The notes: generated from the letters alone by a model not told the origin. Counted from the stretch's first letter, positions 25,605 through 34,740 are shown. The stretch is 64,000 nt of DNA from Hirschia litorea (GCF_042665075.1 NZ_JBHTBR010000002.1:992001-1056000), one strand, 5' to 3'. Program-made: numbers and translations.

Positions 25605-25940
25605 CTAAGCCTTACTCACTGGCATCGGAGCAGCGCGCGCTGCCCTCTCTAAAGCTTCTAGTAATTCATCAAATTCTGGATCGTCTCTTCGGTCTTCTAT
25701 TAGATGACAGGCATGCGCAACAGTTGACCGATCCCGCATAAAAGCTCCAGCTACACGAGCGAGACTCAATCCAAAAGATACATGCGTTAAATACATCGCA
25801 ACTTGCCGCGCAGTTGATATCTGCTGCGCACCACGCGTTGTACTGTACAAATCACTTAAGCTTACATCAAAGACATACCCTGACAATGAACTCGCCAAAC
25901 GAGCCCTTGCTGCATCTTCTGACTGTCTGACAAACTGCAT
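25605..25940 (-). CDS. DnaA domain IV-only DNA-binding protein
   Basis: The protein of about 111 residues is essentially the C-terminal DnaA-box-binding domain of DnaA, without the AAA+ ATPase. It has ISTARQVAMYLTHVSFGLSL, then VAGAFMRDRSTVAHACHLIE, the equivalent of the GRDHTTVLHAC signature. The ATG at 25940 is preferred over 25982 because GGAG lies 8 bases upstream. It probably recognises DnaA-box-like sites and could compete with or modulate DnaA. It precedes a DUF6456 gene by 4 bases. A DnaA-box-like sequence overlaps its own leader. Confidence 0.75.
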   Translation of the reverse strand: MQFVRQSEDAARARLASSLSGYVFDVSLSDLYSTTRGAQQISTARQVAMYLTHVSFGLSLARVAGAFMRDRSTVAHACHLIEDRRDDPEFDELLEALERAARAAPMPVSKA

Positions 25941-25941
25941 G

Positions 25942-25950
25942 TTATCCACT
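25942..25950 (+). promoter_or_regulatory. DnaA-box-like site at the start of the DnaA-IV gene
   Basis: TTATCCACT matches the DnaA box TTATCCACA at 8 of 9 positions and sits one base outside the chosen start codon, overlapping the ribosome-binding region. It may be an autoregulatory site. A single 8/9 match can also occur by chance. Confidence 0.4.
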
Positions 25951-26116
25951 CCATCTTGAAATATGATGGAAGTGTGCATCACATTCTTAGGTGTAGGATA
26001 ATATTCCTATTGTGGAGACTTTCAACCTAAACCTCTACAATCTCTCTCTACATACAAATTTTGTTGAAATTCTATAAAAACATATATTTATCAATTACTT
26101 GATATCATACTCAAAC

Positions 26117-26141
26117 ACAAAAAAAGCAGCCGATCGGCTGC
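26117..26141 (-). terminator. Rho-independent terminator after the PAS gene
   Basis: A perfect 16-base palindrome, GCAGCCGATCGGCTGC (26126-26141), is followed on the minus strand by a run of eight or more T residues. It should terminate transcription from the PAS_5 gene. Confidence 0.85.
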
Positions 26142-26180
26142 TCACTTTTGAATTATTTTTCTAAAGTTAGTGATGATAAC

Positions 26181-26672
26181 TTAAGCTGCATGCTGCACTT
26201 TTTGTCCAATTACATAGCTTGGCGCTTCTACCTCTATCATCTCATGATCCAATACACGATCATGACAAAGTAATTGAGTAAGTTTCCCGCGTTTATCCAC
26301 GATAGGTAATCTCAACCAAAAATGAACACGGTTTCCAGGGAGTTCATAAGTGCCAGATACCGGTTGCGCATGCTTAAAAGCTGACTTCGCCGCCTGCATG
26401 CCCGCATTGGAGCGCGCAAGCCCAGGAAATTGAACAAGCTTTCGACCACGCGCTTCTCGTCCGAGCATACGCCGAATCTCTGAACCAGAAATACGGAATA
26501 TAATATCTGTCTCAACTTTTTCCAGAATCGAAATATAAGCCAGCTCAGTAATAAACTGCGCCGGCTGCATTTCATCACGAGACGCGATCCGGTCTAGTTG
26601 TTTATTCGCGATCCATTCGTTCAAAAGCGTCATCTGCCCTCTCAGGCATAAACGCGTATCGCCCATAATCAT
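26181..26672 (-). CDS. PAS_5-type PAS domain protein
   Basis: This 163-residue single-domain protein resembles the PAS_5 family of alphaproteobacteria. Landmarks are LISILEKVETDIIFRISGSE-like strand/helix content (residues 45-70), LGREARGRKLVQFPG and the C-terminal HFWLRLPIVDKRGKLTQLLC. There is no output domain, so it would act by binding a partner. ATGs at 26672 and 26666 are both possible. It is transcribed toward the DnaA-IV gene but separated from it by a strong terminator. Confidence 0.7.
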   Translation of the reverse strand: MIMGDTRLCLRGQMTLLNEWIANKQLDRIASRDEMQPAQFITELAYISILEKVETDIIFRISGSEIRRMLGREARGRKLVQFPGLARSNAGMQAAKSAFKHAQPVSGTYELPGNRVHFWLRLPIVDKRGKLTQLLCHDRVLDHEMIEVEAPSYVIGQKVQHAA

Positions 26673-26823
26673 AAGTGCCCCATGCCCTGTTTGATTCGGT
26701 TTGTAAAAGCTACTTTCATCGAATATTCAGGTTTTGGCAAGAGTCCGCGCCAGTAAAGATGATTCTATTCTAATAAATGTGATTCTATATTTGTTTCGGA
26801 AGCGAACCGATAAAGTTAATACT

Positions 26824-27270
26824 TTATTTACTTTTGGCGTTTTCTTTCGCTTGCCCCAAGCCCATACGCTTTGCAAGATCAGAACGTTGTTTCGCGTAAT
26901 TTGGGGCAACCATTGGGTAATCAGGCGCTAATCCCCATTTCTCACGATATTCATCCGGAGACATGTTGTAACGTGTACGCAAATGACGCTTGAGCGACTT
27001 AAACTTCTTTCCGTCCTCAAGACAGATCAGGAAATCTTCGCTCAAAGACTTACGAACAGACACTGCCGGCTTTAAATCCGCTTTTACTTCTTTCACTGCA
27101 CGACCACTAAGATCACTCACAACATTGTAAGTATTCTCGATCAAGCTCGGTAAATCGGAAACCGGAACTGGGTTGTTTCCCACATATGCAGAAACAATTT
27201 CAGACACAATGCTAATAAGTGCAGCGTCATTATCCGTTGCGATTACTACATCATCGCTATCTTTGGTCAT
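26824..27270 (-). CDS. mucR: MucR/Ros-family transcriptional regulator
   Basis: This 148-residue regulator has the Ros/MucR domain in its C-terminal half: CLEDGKKFKSLKRHLRTRYN, then MSPDEYREKWGLAPDYPMVA and PNYAKQRSDLAKRMGLGQ. These proteins bind AT-rich DNA with a prokaryotic zinc-finger-like fold and control cell-cycle, surface and motility genes. The finger keeps the Cys, the Asp and the first His but has Arg where Ros has the second His. That change is seen in relatives that fold with altered or no zinc. The N-terminal ~60 residues mediate oligomerisation in the family. Confidence 0.9.
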   Translation of the reverse strand: MTKDSDDVVIATDNDAALISIVSEIVSAYVGNNPVPVSDLPSLIENTYNVVSDLSGRAVKEVKADLKPAVSVRKSLSEDFLICLEDGKKFKSLKRHLRTRYNMSPDEYREKWGLAPDYPMVAPNYAKQRSDLAKRMGLGQAKENAKSK

Positions 27271-27417
27271 TTTGTACTCTTTACGTTTAAGCCAGTATTT
27301 ACCAGCTCAAATTGTACAACTCAGATCATATGTAAAGACCAAGCACTGCTAAATAATCAGCAATACAGGAAAAATAACATACAATTTAGATTCGCACGTA
27401 ACTAAAGCAAAGAGACT

Positions 27418-29196
27418 CTATATTGCTGAAATTACAGAAACAGCGATAACAAGACCAAGAATAAGCGCAGACCAGACCGCCATAGATCCACTTACGCCGC
27501 CCTTCGCAAGCATTCCTTCAGGGCTAAATGCAGCCATAAGAGATGCGTGCGCACGTGATCCAACTGAACGCCACCCCGCCATCATAGCAGGGCTAGAACG
27601 CGCCCAGAGGTTCTCTGACCACTTTGCCAAACCATAGCCTAAACGGCGATAGGTCCAATCAAAGTCGAGCACCACACCGGGTTTCTCCGCAGGATAAAAG
27701 CCAAACCGCTTCATCAAGACGAATGCCAGCATAGCTAAGACAAGTAATTGGAATTGAGTGACGACGTGATCGACAGTCCACAATGAATGCTCAAGGTAAT
27801 ATAGCGCTTCTGTAGCGTATGGCAGTTGTGAATATAGCCAACGCGTTCCGCCAAGACCTGGTATCCCTACAGCAATACATATAAATGCCGAACACCCCAT
27901 AGCAAGCAACATATTAAATGGTGCTTCTTTAGGACGCTTACCTGAATCATGTCCGAAGAATGCAAAATATGGAATCTTGATACCTGAGTGCTCAAGCACA
28001 CCTGCAGATGCAAATAATAGCATACACCAAACGAGCACATATCCCTCATGCCCTACGGCTGACAACGTCATGGACTTAGCCACAAATCCTGAGAATAGCG
28101 GGAAAGCTGAAATCGAAGCTGCCCCTATCAAACAAAATAGCGTCGTCAGCGGCATACTTCGCCACAAGCCCCCTAGCTCGGAAGCTTTCGCTGTACCTGT
28201 TCTATATTGCACAGCCCCCATGCTCATGAACAACAAGCCCTTATACATAATGTGCGCAAACGCGTGTGCAGCCGCACCATTCAATGCATAACGTCCATAT
28301 TCAGTATCAAGGTTTGCCACACCAATCGCACAAATCATGAAACCAACTTGGTTATTCAATGAGTAAGCAAGCACTTTACGCAAATCATTTTCAACCACCG
28401 CAAAGAAGACGGGGAAGATCGTCATCGCCGCACCGATGTAAATCAGAATGTGTTCACCCGGAAACAAGCGAGCAAAGGCGTACACAGCAAGCTTGGTTGT
28501 GAATGCCGACAGAACAACCGCACCCGTAGGCGTCGCTTTTGGGTAGGAGTCCTGCAACCAATTGTGCAAGAATGGAAATGCAGCCTTGATACCCAATGCG
28601 AGGAAGATCAACCATGCACCCGGCTCTTCAAGCGAAATCGCTCGCAATTCCAGATTTCCGTGGTTTTGCAGAAAGTATGTCGCCCCAAACAGTAGCAATA
28701 CACCCGATAAAATCTGGATAGCGATATAACGCATACCCGCTTTGTAGGCAGCCTTTGTACCTGTTTGCCAAATCAGGAATACAGATGAAACCGCTGTAAG
28801 CTCCCAGAAGAAGAACACAGTCATCAAGTCACCACACAGGGAAGCAGCGATTGCCGCCCCCGCATACACGAGCGCACACGCGTCTTGCAGCGGGTCTTTA
28901 TTGTGTAGCGAATACACCGAATTAATGGCTGCTGCGATTAAAAACGCGAGCGCAAAAATGAATGACAATGAATCAACGCGATATGTAATCGCCGTGAGAT
29001 CCATAATACGCAAGACACCATGATCGACTTTAAAGTCAGACAGGGTTGCAAGCATAACAATACCCAGAATAGGCCCACCTATCGTGATAACTGCGCGCAG
29101 TGCAGGCACGCGCACCACATAAGCCAAAAGCCCTGCAAGGATAACGACGAAACCAGGGTTGATGTCTTTAAGAAGGTTCAAAAATTCAGAAGACAT
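27418..29196 (-). CDS. Mrp antiporter D-type subunit (third copy)
   Basis: This 592-residue polytopic protein of the ND2/4/5 (proton-translocating) superfamily is the last gene of the Mrp operon. The key charged residues of the transport path are present: Glu in FFFWELTAVS (helix 5), Lys in GIKAAFPFLHNWLQDSYPKA (helix 7), and a later Lys/His region (FAHIMYKGLLFMSMGAV). It has an extended C-terminus with extra helices. It exchanges Na+ or K+ for H+ together with the other subunits. It may replace the ND5-like half of MrpA, which is missing as a full-length protein here. Confidence 0.82.
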   Translation of the reverse strand: MSSEFLNLLKDINPGFVVILAGLLAYVVRVPALRAVITIGGPILGIVMLATLSDFKVDHGVLRIMDLTAITYRVDSLSFIFALAFLIAAAINSVYSLHNKDPLQDACALVYAGAAIAASLCGDLMTVFFFWELTAVSSVFLIWQTGTKAAYKAGMRYIAIQILSGVLLLFGATYFLQNHGNLELRAISLEEPGAWLIFLALGIKAAFPFLHNWLQDSYPKATPTGAVVLSAFTTKLAVYAFARLFPGEHILIYIGAAMTIFPVFFAVVENDLRKVLAYSLNNQVGFMICAIGVANLDTEYGRYALNGAAAHAFAHIMYKGLLFMSMGAVQYRTGTAKASELGGLWRSMPLTTLFCLIGAASISAFPLFSGFVAKSMTLSAVGHEGYVLVWCMLLFASAGVLEHSGIKIPYFAFFGHDSGKRPKEAPFNMLLAMGCSAFICIAVGIPGLGGTRWLYSQLPYATEALYYLEHSLWTVDHVVTQFQLLVLAMLAFVLMKRFGFYPAEKPGVVLDFDWTYRRLGYGLAKWSENLWARSSPAMMAGWRSVGSRAHASLMAAFSPEGMLAKGGVSGSMAVWSALILGLVIAVSVISAI

Positions 29197-29552
29197 TATT
29201 GGCCCTCCTCTTTCGCATCAGGTTTAATGTCATCTTCATCGAGACCTTCAAGGTCTCCATAGTAATTTTCATCTTTGCGTAAAATCTTCGCCAAAGGCCA
29301 ACCACACAACACAACAAATGCAAAAGCAGCAAAGCCATAAAGCCCATAAAACATAGGCATTTCTGAAAACTTCACAGGCTCATAAGCATGTTTGTGAATG
29401 AAAAAATCAGCAACAAACAAACCAAGCGATACCGCAATCAATGCAAATAGAAAAATCGTCGGAGTTGATTTCGCATCCGTCCACCCAAACAATAATTTGG
29501 CAAGCGGCGTTACGCCATCGGAGCTTTTATCTTTATTCATATCATCGCTCAT
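29196..29552 (-). CDS. Two-helix membrane protein of the Mrp operon
   Basis: The 118-residue product has two membrane helices (about 30-52 and 68-90) and acidic tails at both ends (GDLEGLDEDDIKPDAKEEGQ at the C-terminus). I do not recognise a standard Mrp subunit. Its stop codon shares a base with the start of the last D-type gene, and its start overlaps the gene before by 4 bases, so it is an integral part of the operon. It may be an accessory or assembly subunit. Confidence 0.65.
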   Translation of the reverse strand: MSDDMNKDKSSDGVTPLAKLLFGWTDAKSTPTIFLFALIAVSLGLFVADFFIHKHAYEPVKFSEMPMFYGLYGFAAFAFVVLCGWPLAKILRKDENYYGDLEGLDEDDIKPDAKEEGQ

Positions 29553-31057
29553 AGCCGGCTCCCGAACACTGGAAGGAGGAAGTCAAACAGTACATTCACA
29601 CCGAAGAACAGCACTAAACACCCAAAGGCTGTAAGAGCTGGCGGCAATACAGCCAATGGCGGCGCACCACCTTCACGTTTGAACGCGACAGGTACACCCG
29701 AACCTTTAGGCGGCATCAATGCTAAAATAGATATTGGAATGAGGTAAATTACATTCAAAATAGATGAAGCAATCAACGTCCAGACGACATACGTCTTCTC
29801 TGCATCAAGAGCACCAAGGAGCAATTCATATTTTGCCCATGATCCCCCAAATGGTGGCACACCAATAATCGAAAGAGACGCTAACAAGAAACAGGTGAAC
29901 ACGATCGGCATTTTTCGGCCAAGGCCGCGCATTTCGGAAATATTACCTTTTCCTGTCGCAACATAAATTGCTCCCGCACACATAAACAATGTGATCTTAC
30001 CCACCGCGTGCATCGCGATTTGCAAACCTGCCCCCATCATAGCGGCATTCGTTGCAAGCATGGCTCCAACAGTCACATAAGAAAGCTGTGAAACTGTGGA
30101 ATAGGCCAGACGTGCTTTAAGGTTGTCTTTGGTCAACGCGATCAGGGATGCAACCACAATCGTGAAACACCCAACAACAAGTATGATCTCACGTCCTGGC
30201 AAGGTAATCAGATAATCCGCGCCGAAAATGAATGTCGCAATTTTCAACACTGCAAACACACCTGTTTTCACAACGGCCACAGCGTGGAGCAAAGCTGATA
30301 CAGGCGTCGGTGCCACCATCGCATTAGGAAGCCAGAAATGGAACGGCATGATTGCCGCCTTTCCGATCCCAAACACGAATAGTAAGAGCAAAACAGACCC
30401 GACAATTTTCGAGGCATGCCCCTCAAGAATACCGCCTTGCGTGAAGTCAGTCGTTGCAATGCTTGCATCAAATCCGTTTGGAGTCATACCGGTGACAACA
30501 TATGTCCCTACGATTGCAAGCAAGAAGAAGCCGACAGATGTTCCCAGCAATGTCGTCAAATAAATGCGGCCACCGCGCAACGCATTTGCATCGCCCTTGT
30601 GCGTAACAAGCGGGTATGTTGAAAGTGTCAGAACTTCATAAAAGATGAATAGGGTAAATAGGTTTGCAGAGAATGCTGCCCCCATTGCACCGAACAAAGC
30701 GACACCAAAACACATGTAAAAACGTGTTTGGTGTTTTTCTTTATTACCGCGCATATACCCGATTGAGTAGAGCGAATTTACGCCCCAAAGCCCAGACGCA
30801 ATACACCCAAACATGGCCCCTAGAGGTTCAACTTTGAACGCAAAGGAGAAACCCGGCGCAACCTGCACCATAGCCCATTCAACAACTTGCCCAGCATCGA
30901 GTCGCATTGCGATAGAAACTGCGACGATGAACAAACCAATCGCCGACAACATTGTGACCGTTTCACGTACATCTGGTGCACTACGGAATGCCCAAACTGC
31001 GATGGAACAAAATAATGGTATTCCAAGCGCAAGTTGGATCAGGAGTTCATTACTCAT
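29549..31057 (-). CDS. Mrp antiporter D-type subunit (second copy)
   Basis: This 502-residue ND-family subunit has about 14 helices. Conserved transport residues include Glu in FIFYEVLTLSTYPLV, Lys in FGIGKAAIMPFHFWLP and the helix 8 region TPVSALLHAVAVVKTGVF, with the His and Lys of proton-pumping homologues. A third Lys is in the KDNLKARLAYSTVSQLSYV segment. It overlaps the preceding D-type gene by 4 bases. It is closer in sequence style to the first copy (31054-32589) than to the long third copy. Confidence 0.85.
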   Translation of the reverse strand: MSNELLIQLALGIPLFCSIAVWAFRSAPDVRETVTMLSAIGLFIVAVSIAMRLDAGQVVEWAMVQVAPGFSFAFKVEPLGAMFGCIASGLWGVNSLYSIGYMRGNKEKHQTRFYMCFGVALFGAMGAAFSANLFTLFIFYEVLTLSTYPLVTHKGDANALRGGRIYLTTLLGTSVGFFLLAIVGTYVVTGMTPNGFDASIATTDFTQGGILEGHASKIVGSVLLLLFVFGIGKAAIMPFHFWLPNAMVAPTPVSALLHAVAVVKTGVFAVLKIATFIFGADYLITLPGREIILVVGCFTIVVASLIALTKDNLKARLAYSTVSQLSYVTVGAMLATNAAMMGAGLQIAMHAVGKITLFMCAGAIYVATGKGNISEMRGLGRKMPIVFTCFLLASLSIIGVPPFGGSWAKYELLLGALDAEKTYVVWTLIASSILNVIYLIPISILALMPPKGSGVPVAFKREGGAPPLAVLPPALTAFGCLVLFFGVNVLFDFLLPVFGSRL

Positions 31058-32589
31058 TGCACGCCTCCTACATCAAAACCAAACACGGCTTGCGCACCAG
31101 CTTCTGCCAAACCAAGCGGAACAGATGGGTTGATACCAAAAAAGATATTCAATCCTGCAAGCACCCAAATTGCGAACAATGCAATAAAAGGAGCTTCTTT
31201 AATTTCAGGACCATCTGCGTCAGCTTCTTTAAAGAAGACAACTTCCAGAATGCGCCCCACATAGAAGAATGCGAGGAATGAAGAAGCACCAATGACCAGT
31301 GCAGCCCACCACCAACCATTCGCCATAACAGCCTCAATTAGTCGCCATTTAGATAGGAAACCTGCCGTCAACGGCACGCCCATGAGCGATAATCCAGCCA
31401 CTGTGAAACCTGCAAATGTTAGTGGTGCTTTTTTACCAGCACCTCTAAAATGTGAAACTTTCCAAACATTTGCACTCAAAGCAGCAGCACCAATCGCCAT
31501 AAACAAGGCACCTTTAAGCAAGGCGTGGTTTGCAAGATGGAACATCCCAGCACTTAAACCCATCGCTGTTCCTGTCGCCATACCAAGTAAGATGTAACCC
31601 ACCTGCGCCACGGAAGAATACGCGAGCACACGCCGGACATCGACTTGGAAAATCGCTTGGAATGAGCAAAACAAAATCGCCAAACAAGCAGCTGGAGCAA
31701 GCACGAAGTCGAAGGCAGCAACCACGAAGTCTAAAGACGGGTCGAACACTGTGAACATAAAGCGAGCAAGCGCATACAAGGCAGCCTTCGTCGCGGTAGC
31801 AGAAAGGAAAACCGTGACGAAACTTGGCGCGTAAGCATAAGCAGATGGCAACCATTGATGCAGCGGGAACATCGCCGCTTTCAGACCAAGCCCCACAACA
31901 ATGAATGCAAAACCGGCTTGAACAGCACGTGAATCATGAAGAGGCTTCAGCAAAGTCGACATGTCTGCCATGTTCAACGTACCGGTCGCAGAATACAGGA
32001 ACCCTACCCCGATTACGAAGAAACTCGCACCAATTGTTCCCATGATCAGATAGTTAAATGCCGCCGTCAGCGCACGACGATCACGATTGGCACCCAATGC
32101 GACAAGAACATAAGTTGAAATAGAAGAAATCTCTAAGAAAACAAACAGGTTAAACGCATCACCCGTAAGTGACATCCCCAATAAACCGGCCAAACAAATC
32201 TGGAATGCGGTGTAGAAAAGCGGCTGTTTTTCAGCGCGAATTTCGCCCGCCACAGCAGGTTGCGCAAACAATGTCGATAGCAATGCCATAAAGGCAATCA
32301 CCACCACGACTATCGTGTTCAGCCCATCGACGCGGAACTCAATTCCCAATGGCGGGGCCCATCCACCCATGTGATAGGACAAGAGACCGTCACGACCAAC
32401 TTCAGACGCTAAAACCAAAGAAAGCCAAACAGTTACCGCTGACGTGAGTAACGCCATGATCCAAGCAAAACGCCCATTCGGTGCAAATACAGTCGCAGTT
32501 GCCATTAGAAATGGAACAACAACGAGCAATGCAGGTGCATTCATCGCCACAGCTTCTGGCGCTAAGTGAAGATTAGCAAACATGGTCAT
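31054..32589 (-). CDS. mrpD: Mrp antiporter D-type subunit (first copy)
   Basis: This 511-residue ND-family membrane subunit follows the C subunit, the standard position of MrpD. Visible motifs are LFVFLEISSISTYVLVALGA (helix 5 Glu), GLGLKAAMFPLHQWLPSAYA (helix 7 Lys) and the AYSSVAQVGYILLGMATG stretch. The N-terminus may begin at the third codon's Met. It overlaps the C-subunit gene by 4 bases upstream and the next D gene by 4 bases downstream. MrpD is one of the two proton-path subunits of Mrp complexes. Confidence 0.88.
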   Translation of the reverse strand: MTMFANLHLAPEAVAMNAPALLVVVPFLMATATVFAPNGRFAWIMALLTSAVTVWLSLVLASEVGRDGLLSYHMGGWAPPLGIEFRVDGLNTIVVVVIAFMALLSTLFAQPAVAGEIRAEKQPLFYTAFQICLAGLLGMSLTGDAFNLFVFLEISSISTYVLVALGANRDRRALTAAFNYLIMGTIGASFFVIGVGFLYSATGTLNMADMSTLLKPLHDSRAVQAGFAFIVVGLGLKAAMFPLHQWLPSAYAYAPSFVTVFLSATATKAALYALARFMFTVFDPSLDFVVAAFDFVLAPAACLAILFCSFQAIFQVDVRRVLAYSSVAQVGYILLGMATGTAMGLSAGMFHLANHALLKGALFMAIGAAALSANVWKVSHFRGAGKKAPLTFAGFTVAGLSLMGVPLTAGFLSKWRLIEAVMANGWWWAALVIGASSFLAFFYVGRILEVVFFKEADADGPEIKEAPFIALFAIWVLAGLNIFFGINPSVPLGLAEAGAQAVFGFDVGGVQ

Positions 32590-33272
32590 GCTTTTTCACC
32601 TTCTGTCTCACAGACAGCGAGGTCTGCGGCATTCACGTCGTCCATTTCAATGGTTCCATAGGCTTCACGGATACGTACAACAAGCGCCAATCCGACGGAT
32701 AAAGTAGCAACACCCACCACAATAGCTGTTAGCATCAACACGTGAGGTAATGGGTTGGTATAGATGATCTCTGCGGCTGCATGTGTTGCGTCAGGTGCGT
32801 GGTGTGCGCCTGCTTGCGCAGCGGAGTGCGCCTGCGTTGCAGCATCTACAGCAGCGCTCACGCCATCACCATGTACAACTTCATGCGCGCCTTCCAGAGT
32901 GTCGTGAACCGGTGCAGCAAGCTCATGATGAGCAGCATCTCCACCTTCATGTCCATGACTTGCAGTATTTGAATGGTCGACAGTGTTTTCAGCAGCATGC
33001 GCGGTGCCAGCTTCAGCACCATGTCCAGCACTATCACCATGTCCTGCCGCGTCACCATGATGGTCATCGCCATGAGGAGAACTAATGAAGATAGGAGCCG
33101 TTCCACCTGCAATTTTTCCCAATGTCACGTATAGAAAAATCACAGACGTTTGGAAGATGGATAACCCCACCAAACGTTTGATCAAGTTTTGGCTTTCAAA
33201 AACAATGTAAAGACCACCCATCATCAATAAGATGATGATCCAGTAATTGTATTTTTCCAGTACGATTTCCAT
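32586..33272 (-). CDS. mrpC: Mrp antiporter C subunit with His-rich insertion
   Basis: This is the NuoK-like small subunit. The three family helices are at about 8-30, 33-55 and 172-195, with the conserved Glu in YIVFESQNLIKRLVGL and NPLPHVLMLTAIVVGVAT before the last helix. Usual MrpC is about 115 residues; this one has 228. About 105 extra residues (64-168) sit in the loop between helices 2 and 3. The insertion is rich in His, Ala, Gly and Asp with 18 His and no long hydrophobic run, so it should lie in the periplasm or at the membrane surface. A metal- or proton-related role is a guess. Confidence 0.85.
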   Translation of the reverse strand: MEIVLEKYNYWIIILLMMGGLYIVFESQNLIKRLVGLSIFQTSVIFLYVTLGKIAGGTAPIFISSPHGDDHHGDAAGHGDSAGHGAEAGTAHAAENTVDHSNTASHGHEGGDAAHHELAAPVHDTLEGAHEVVHGDGVSAAVDAATQAHSAAQAGAHHAPDATHAAAEIIYTNPLPHVLMLTAIVVGVATLSVGLALVVRIREAYGTIEMDDVNAADLAVCETEGEKA

Positions 33273-33275
33273 GAT

Positions 33276-34340
33276 TTACCAATCCTCGTCCCGGATCTCA
33301 GGTACACGACCTGCGAACGCATAAAAAGCTGTAATCATCACACATGCCACAGTCACAACCACCCCAACTTCTACGGCAATAATACCCGTAACCTGCGGCC
33401 AATTGTGATGCCCATGAGCTGCGCCAGTTGGCGGCCCGAATATATAGTCATAGTCAAGAAAACGTCCGCCATTAAGCATGCAGACAACTCCGGTCAAACC
33501 GAACACTGCGACACCAATTGCAGCACCGGCTCGCGCCCAAACGGGGGGAAATGCCTTCATTGCCAAAGGCAAACCAAAAATCAGCGCATACAACATGATC
33601 GCTACGGCAAAAATAACACCTGCCTGAAACCCACCCCCAGGTGAAATCTCTCCATGCAAGTGAACATAGAATGCAAAGATTATGATTAGAGGTAGCAAGA
33701 ATTTCGCAACAACACGCAAAATCAGGTGACTGTCATCATTCGTTTCAGTTTGCTCTTCTTGTGCGCCTCTCCAGTCAGCGGCTGCACGCGCGCGCTCGCC
33801 AAATCCAAGGAGCAAAATTACCGCAATACCAGCAGCGAACACAACGACCGTTTCACCAAAAGTATCGAAACCACGATAGGACGCTAGAACAGCAGTCACA
33901 ATGTTTGGTGTACCTACATCTGCAGGCGAATTATCGACATATGCTTGCCCCACATAGCTATTGGCAGGTGAGAATGCATCTCCAAATGATGGAAGGTCAG
34001 TAGATGCGTATACCAAAACAGCACCTGTTGCGATAACGACCGCTAAAGGAGCCCAACGCTTTGAAATGGGCTTGGATGGCTTTGCTTTACGGACAGTCAG
34101 CAACATTGCCGCAAGGATAAGGGATGTTGAAACACCTGCCCCCACAGCAGCTTCCGTGAAAGAGACGTCAACAGCATCCATTGCTTGAAACCAAGCTGCG
34201 GAAATAAGCGAATACACCCCCGATAGCATAACAATAGAAAACAGACTGCGCATTCTAATGATAGCGATCGTAATAACACCCAACATCGCCATAAGAACGA
34301 TGTTAGCGATCAGGACTGACGTGATGAAATGAATTTCCAT
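33276..34340 (-). CDS. Fused Mrp subunit: DUF4040 / MbhE-like / MnhB
   Basis: This 354-residue fusion has three parts. Residues 1-95 are the DUF4040 domain (MRSLFSIVMLSGVYSLISA, then DVSFTEAAVGAGVS). About 140-190 is the MrpA C-terminal type block (VTAVLASYRGFDTFGETVVV). Residues 210-345 form MnhB, with the signature FYVHLHGEISPGGGFQAGVI. In Bacillus-type Mrp these first two parts are the tail of MrpA. Their attachment to MnhB and the separate D-type subunits show that MrpA is split here. It lies 3 bases upstream of mrpC and 4 bases downstream of the G gene. Confidence 0.82.
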   Translation of the reverse strand: MEIHFITSVLIANIVLMAMLGVITIAIIRMRSLFSIVMLSGVYSLISAAWFQAMDAVDVSFTEAAVGAGVSTSLILAAMLLTVRKAKPSKPISKRWAPLAVVIATGAVLVYASTDLPSFGDAFSPANSYVGQAYVDNSPADVGTPNIVTAVLASYRGFDTFGETVVVFAAGIAVILLLGFGERARAAADWRGAQEEQTETNDDSHLILRVVAKFLLPLIIIFAFYVHLHGEISPGGGFQAGVIFAVAIMLYALIFGLPLAMKAFPPVWARAGAAIGVAVFGLTGVVCMLNGGRFLDYDYIFGPPTGAAHGHHNWPQVTGIIAVEVGVVVTVACVMITAFYAFAGRVPEIRDEDW

Positions 34341-34344
34341 TGCG

Positions 34345-34737
34345 TTATGCCTTCTCGTCTTGTGTTGTAAGCGCCGCTTCGCCGCGAACAGTCACTTTTT
34401 GGCCTGTCCACTTTCCTAAGAATGGCTCCAAACCAGCTTTAAGCGCGCCATTCGCTGCAGCATTTGAGGCTGTTGGCCCTGTGACCAGCAAGAACACCCA
34501 AATGGATAAAAGTTTAAACGTGACAAGCGACCAGCCACCAATCAACATCAACCCGATCAAGACCAAAGAGGACCCGAGGGTATCTGTCACTGATGCTGCG
34601 TGCATGCGCGTATAAAAATCGGGAAATCTCACGACACCGACCGTCCCAATGGCTGAGAAAAATGCCCCGACCATTGCCAATGCTGCCCCCGTGGAGACGC
34701 GCGCCGCTTCTAAATTTTCTGGAGAAAAGATATCCAT
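34345..34737 (-). CDS. mrpG: Mrp antiporter G subunit
   Basis: This 130-residue membrane protein has about three helices. It shows the MnhG pattern GAFFSAIGTVGVVRFPDFYT, then RMHAASVTDTLGSSLVLIGL. The C-terminus after residue ~100 is a short polar tail. MrpG is a small, essential subunit of the complex whose precise role is not known. Spacing to its neighbours is only 3-4 bases. Confidence 0.9.
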   Translation of the reverse strand: MDIFSPENLEAARVSTGAALAMVGAFFSAIGTVGVVRFPDFYTRMHAASVTDTLGSSLVLIGLMLIGGWSLVTFKLLSIWVFLLVTGPTASNAAANGALKAGLEPFLGKWTGQKVTVRGEAALTTQDEKA

Positions 34738-34740
34738 GAC

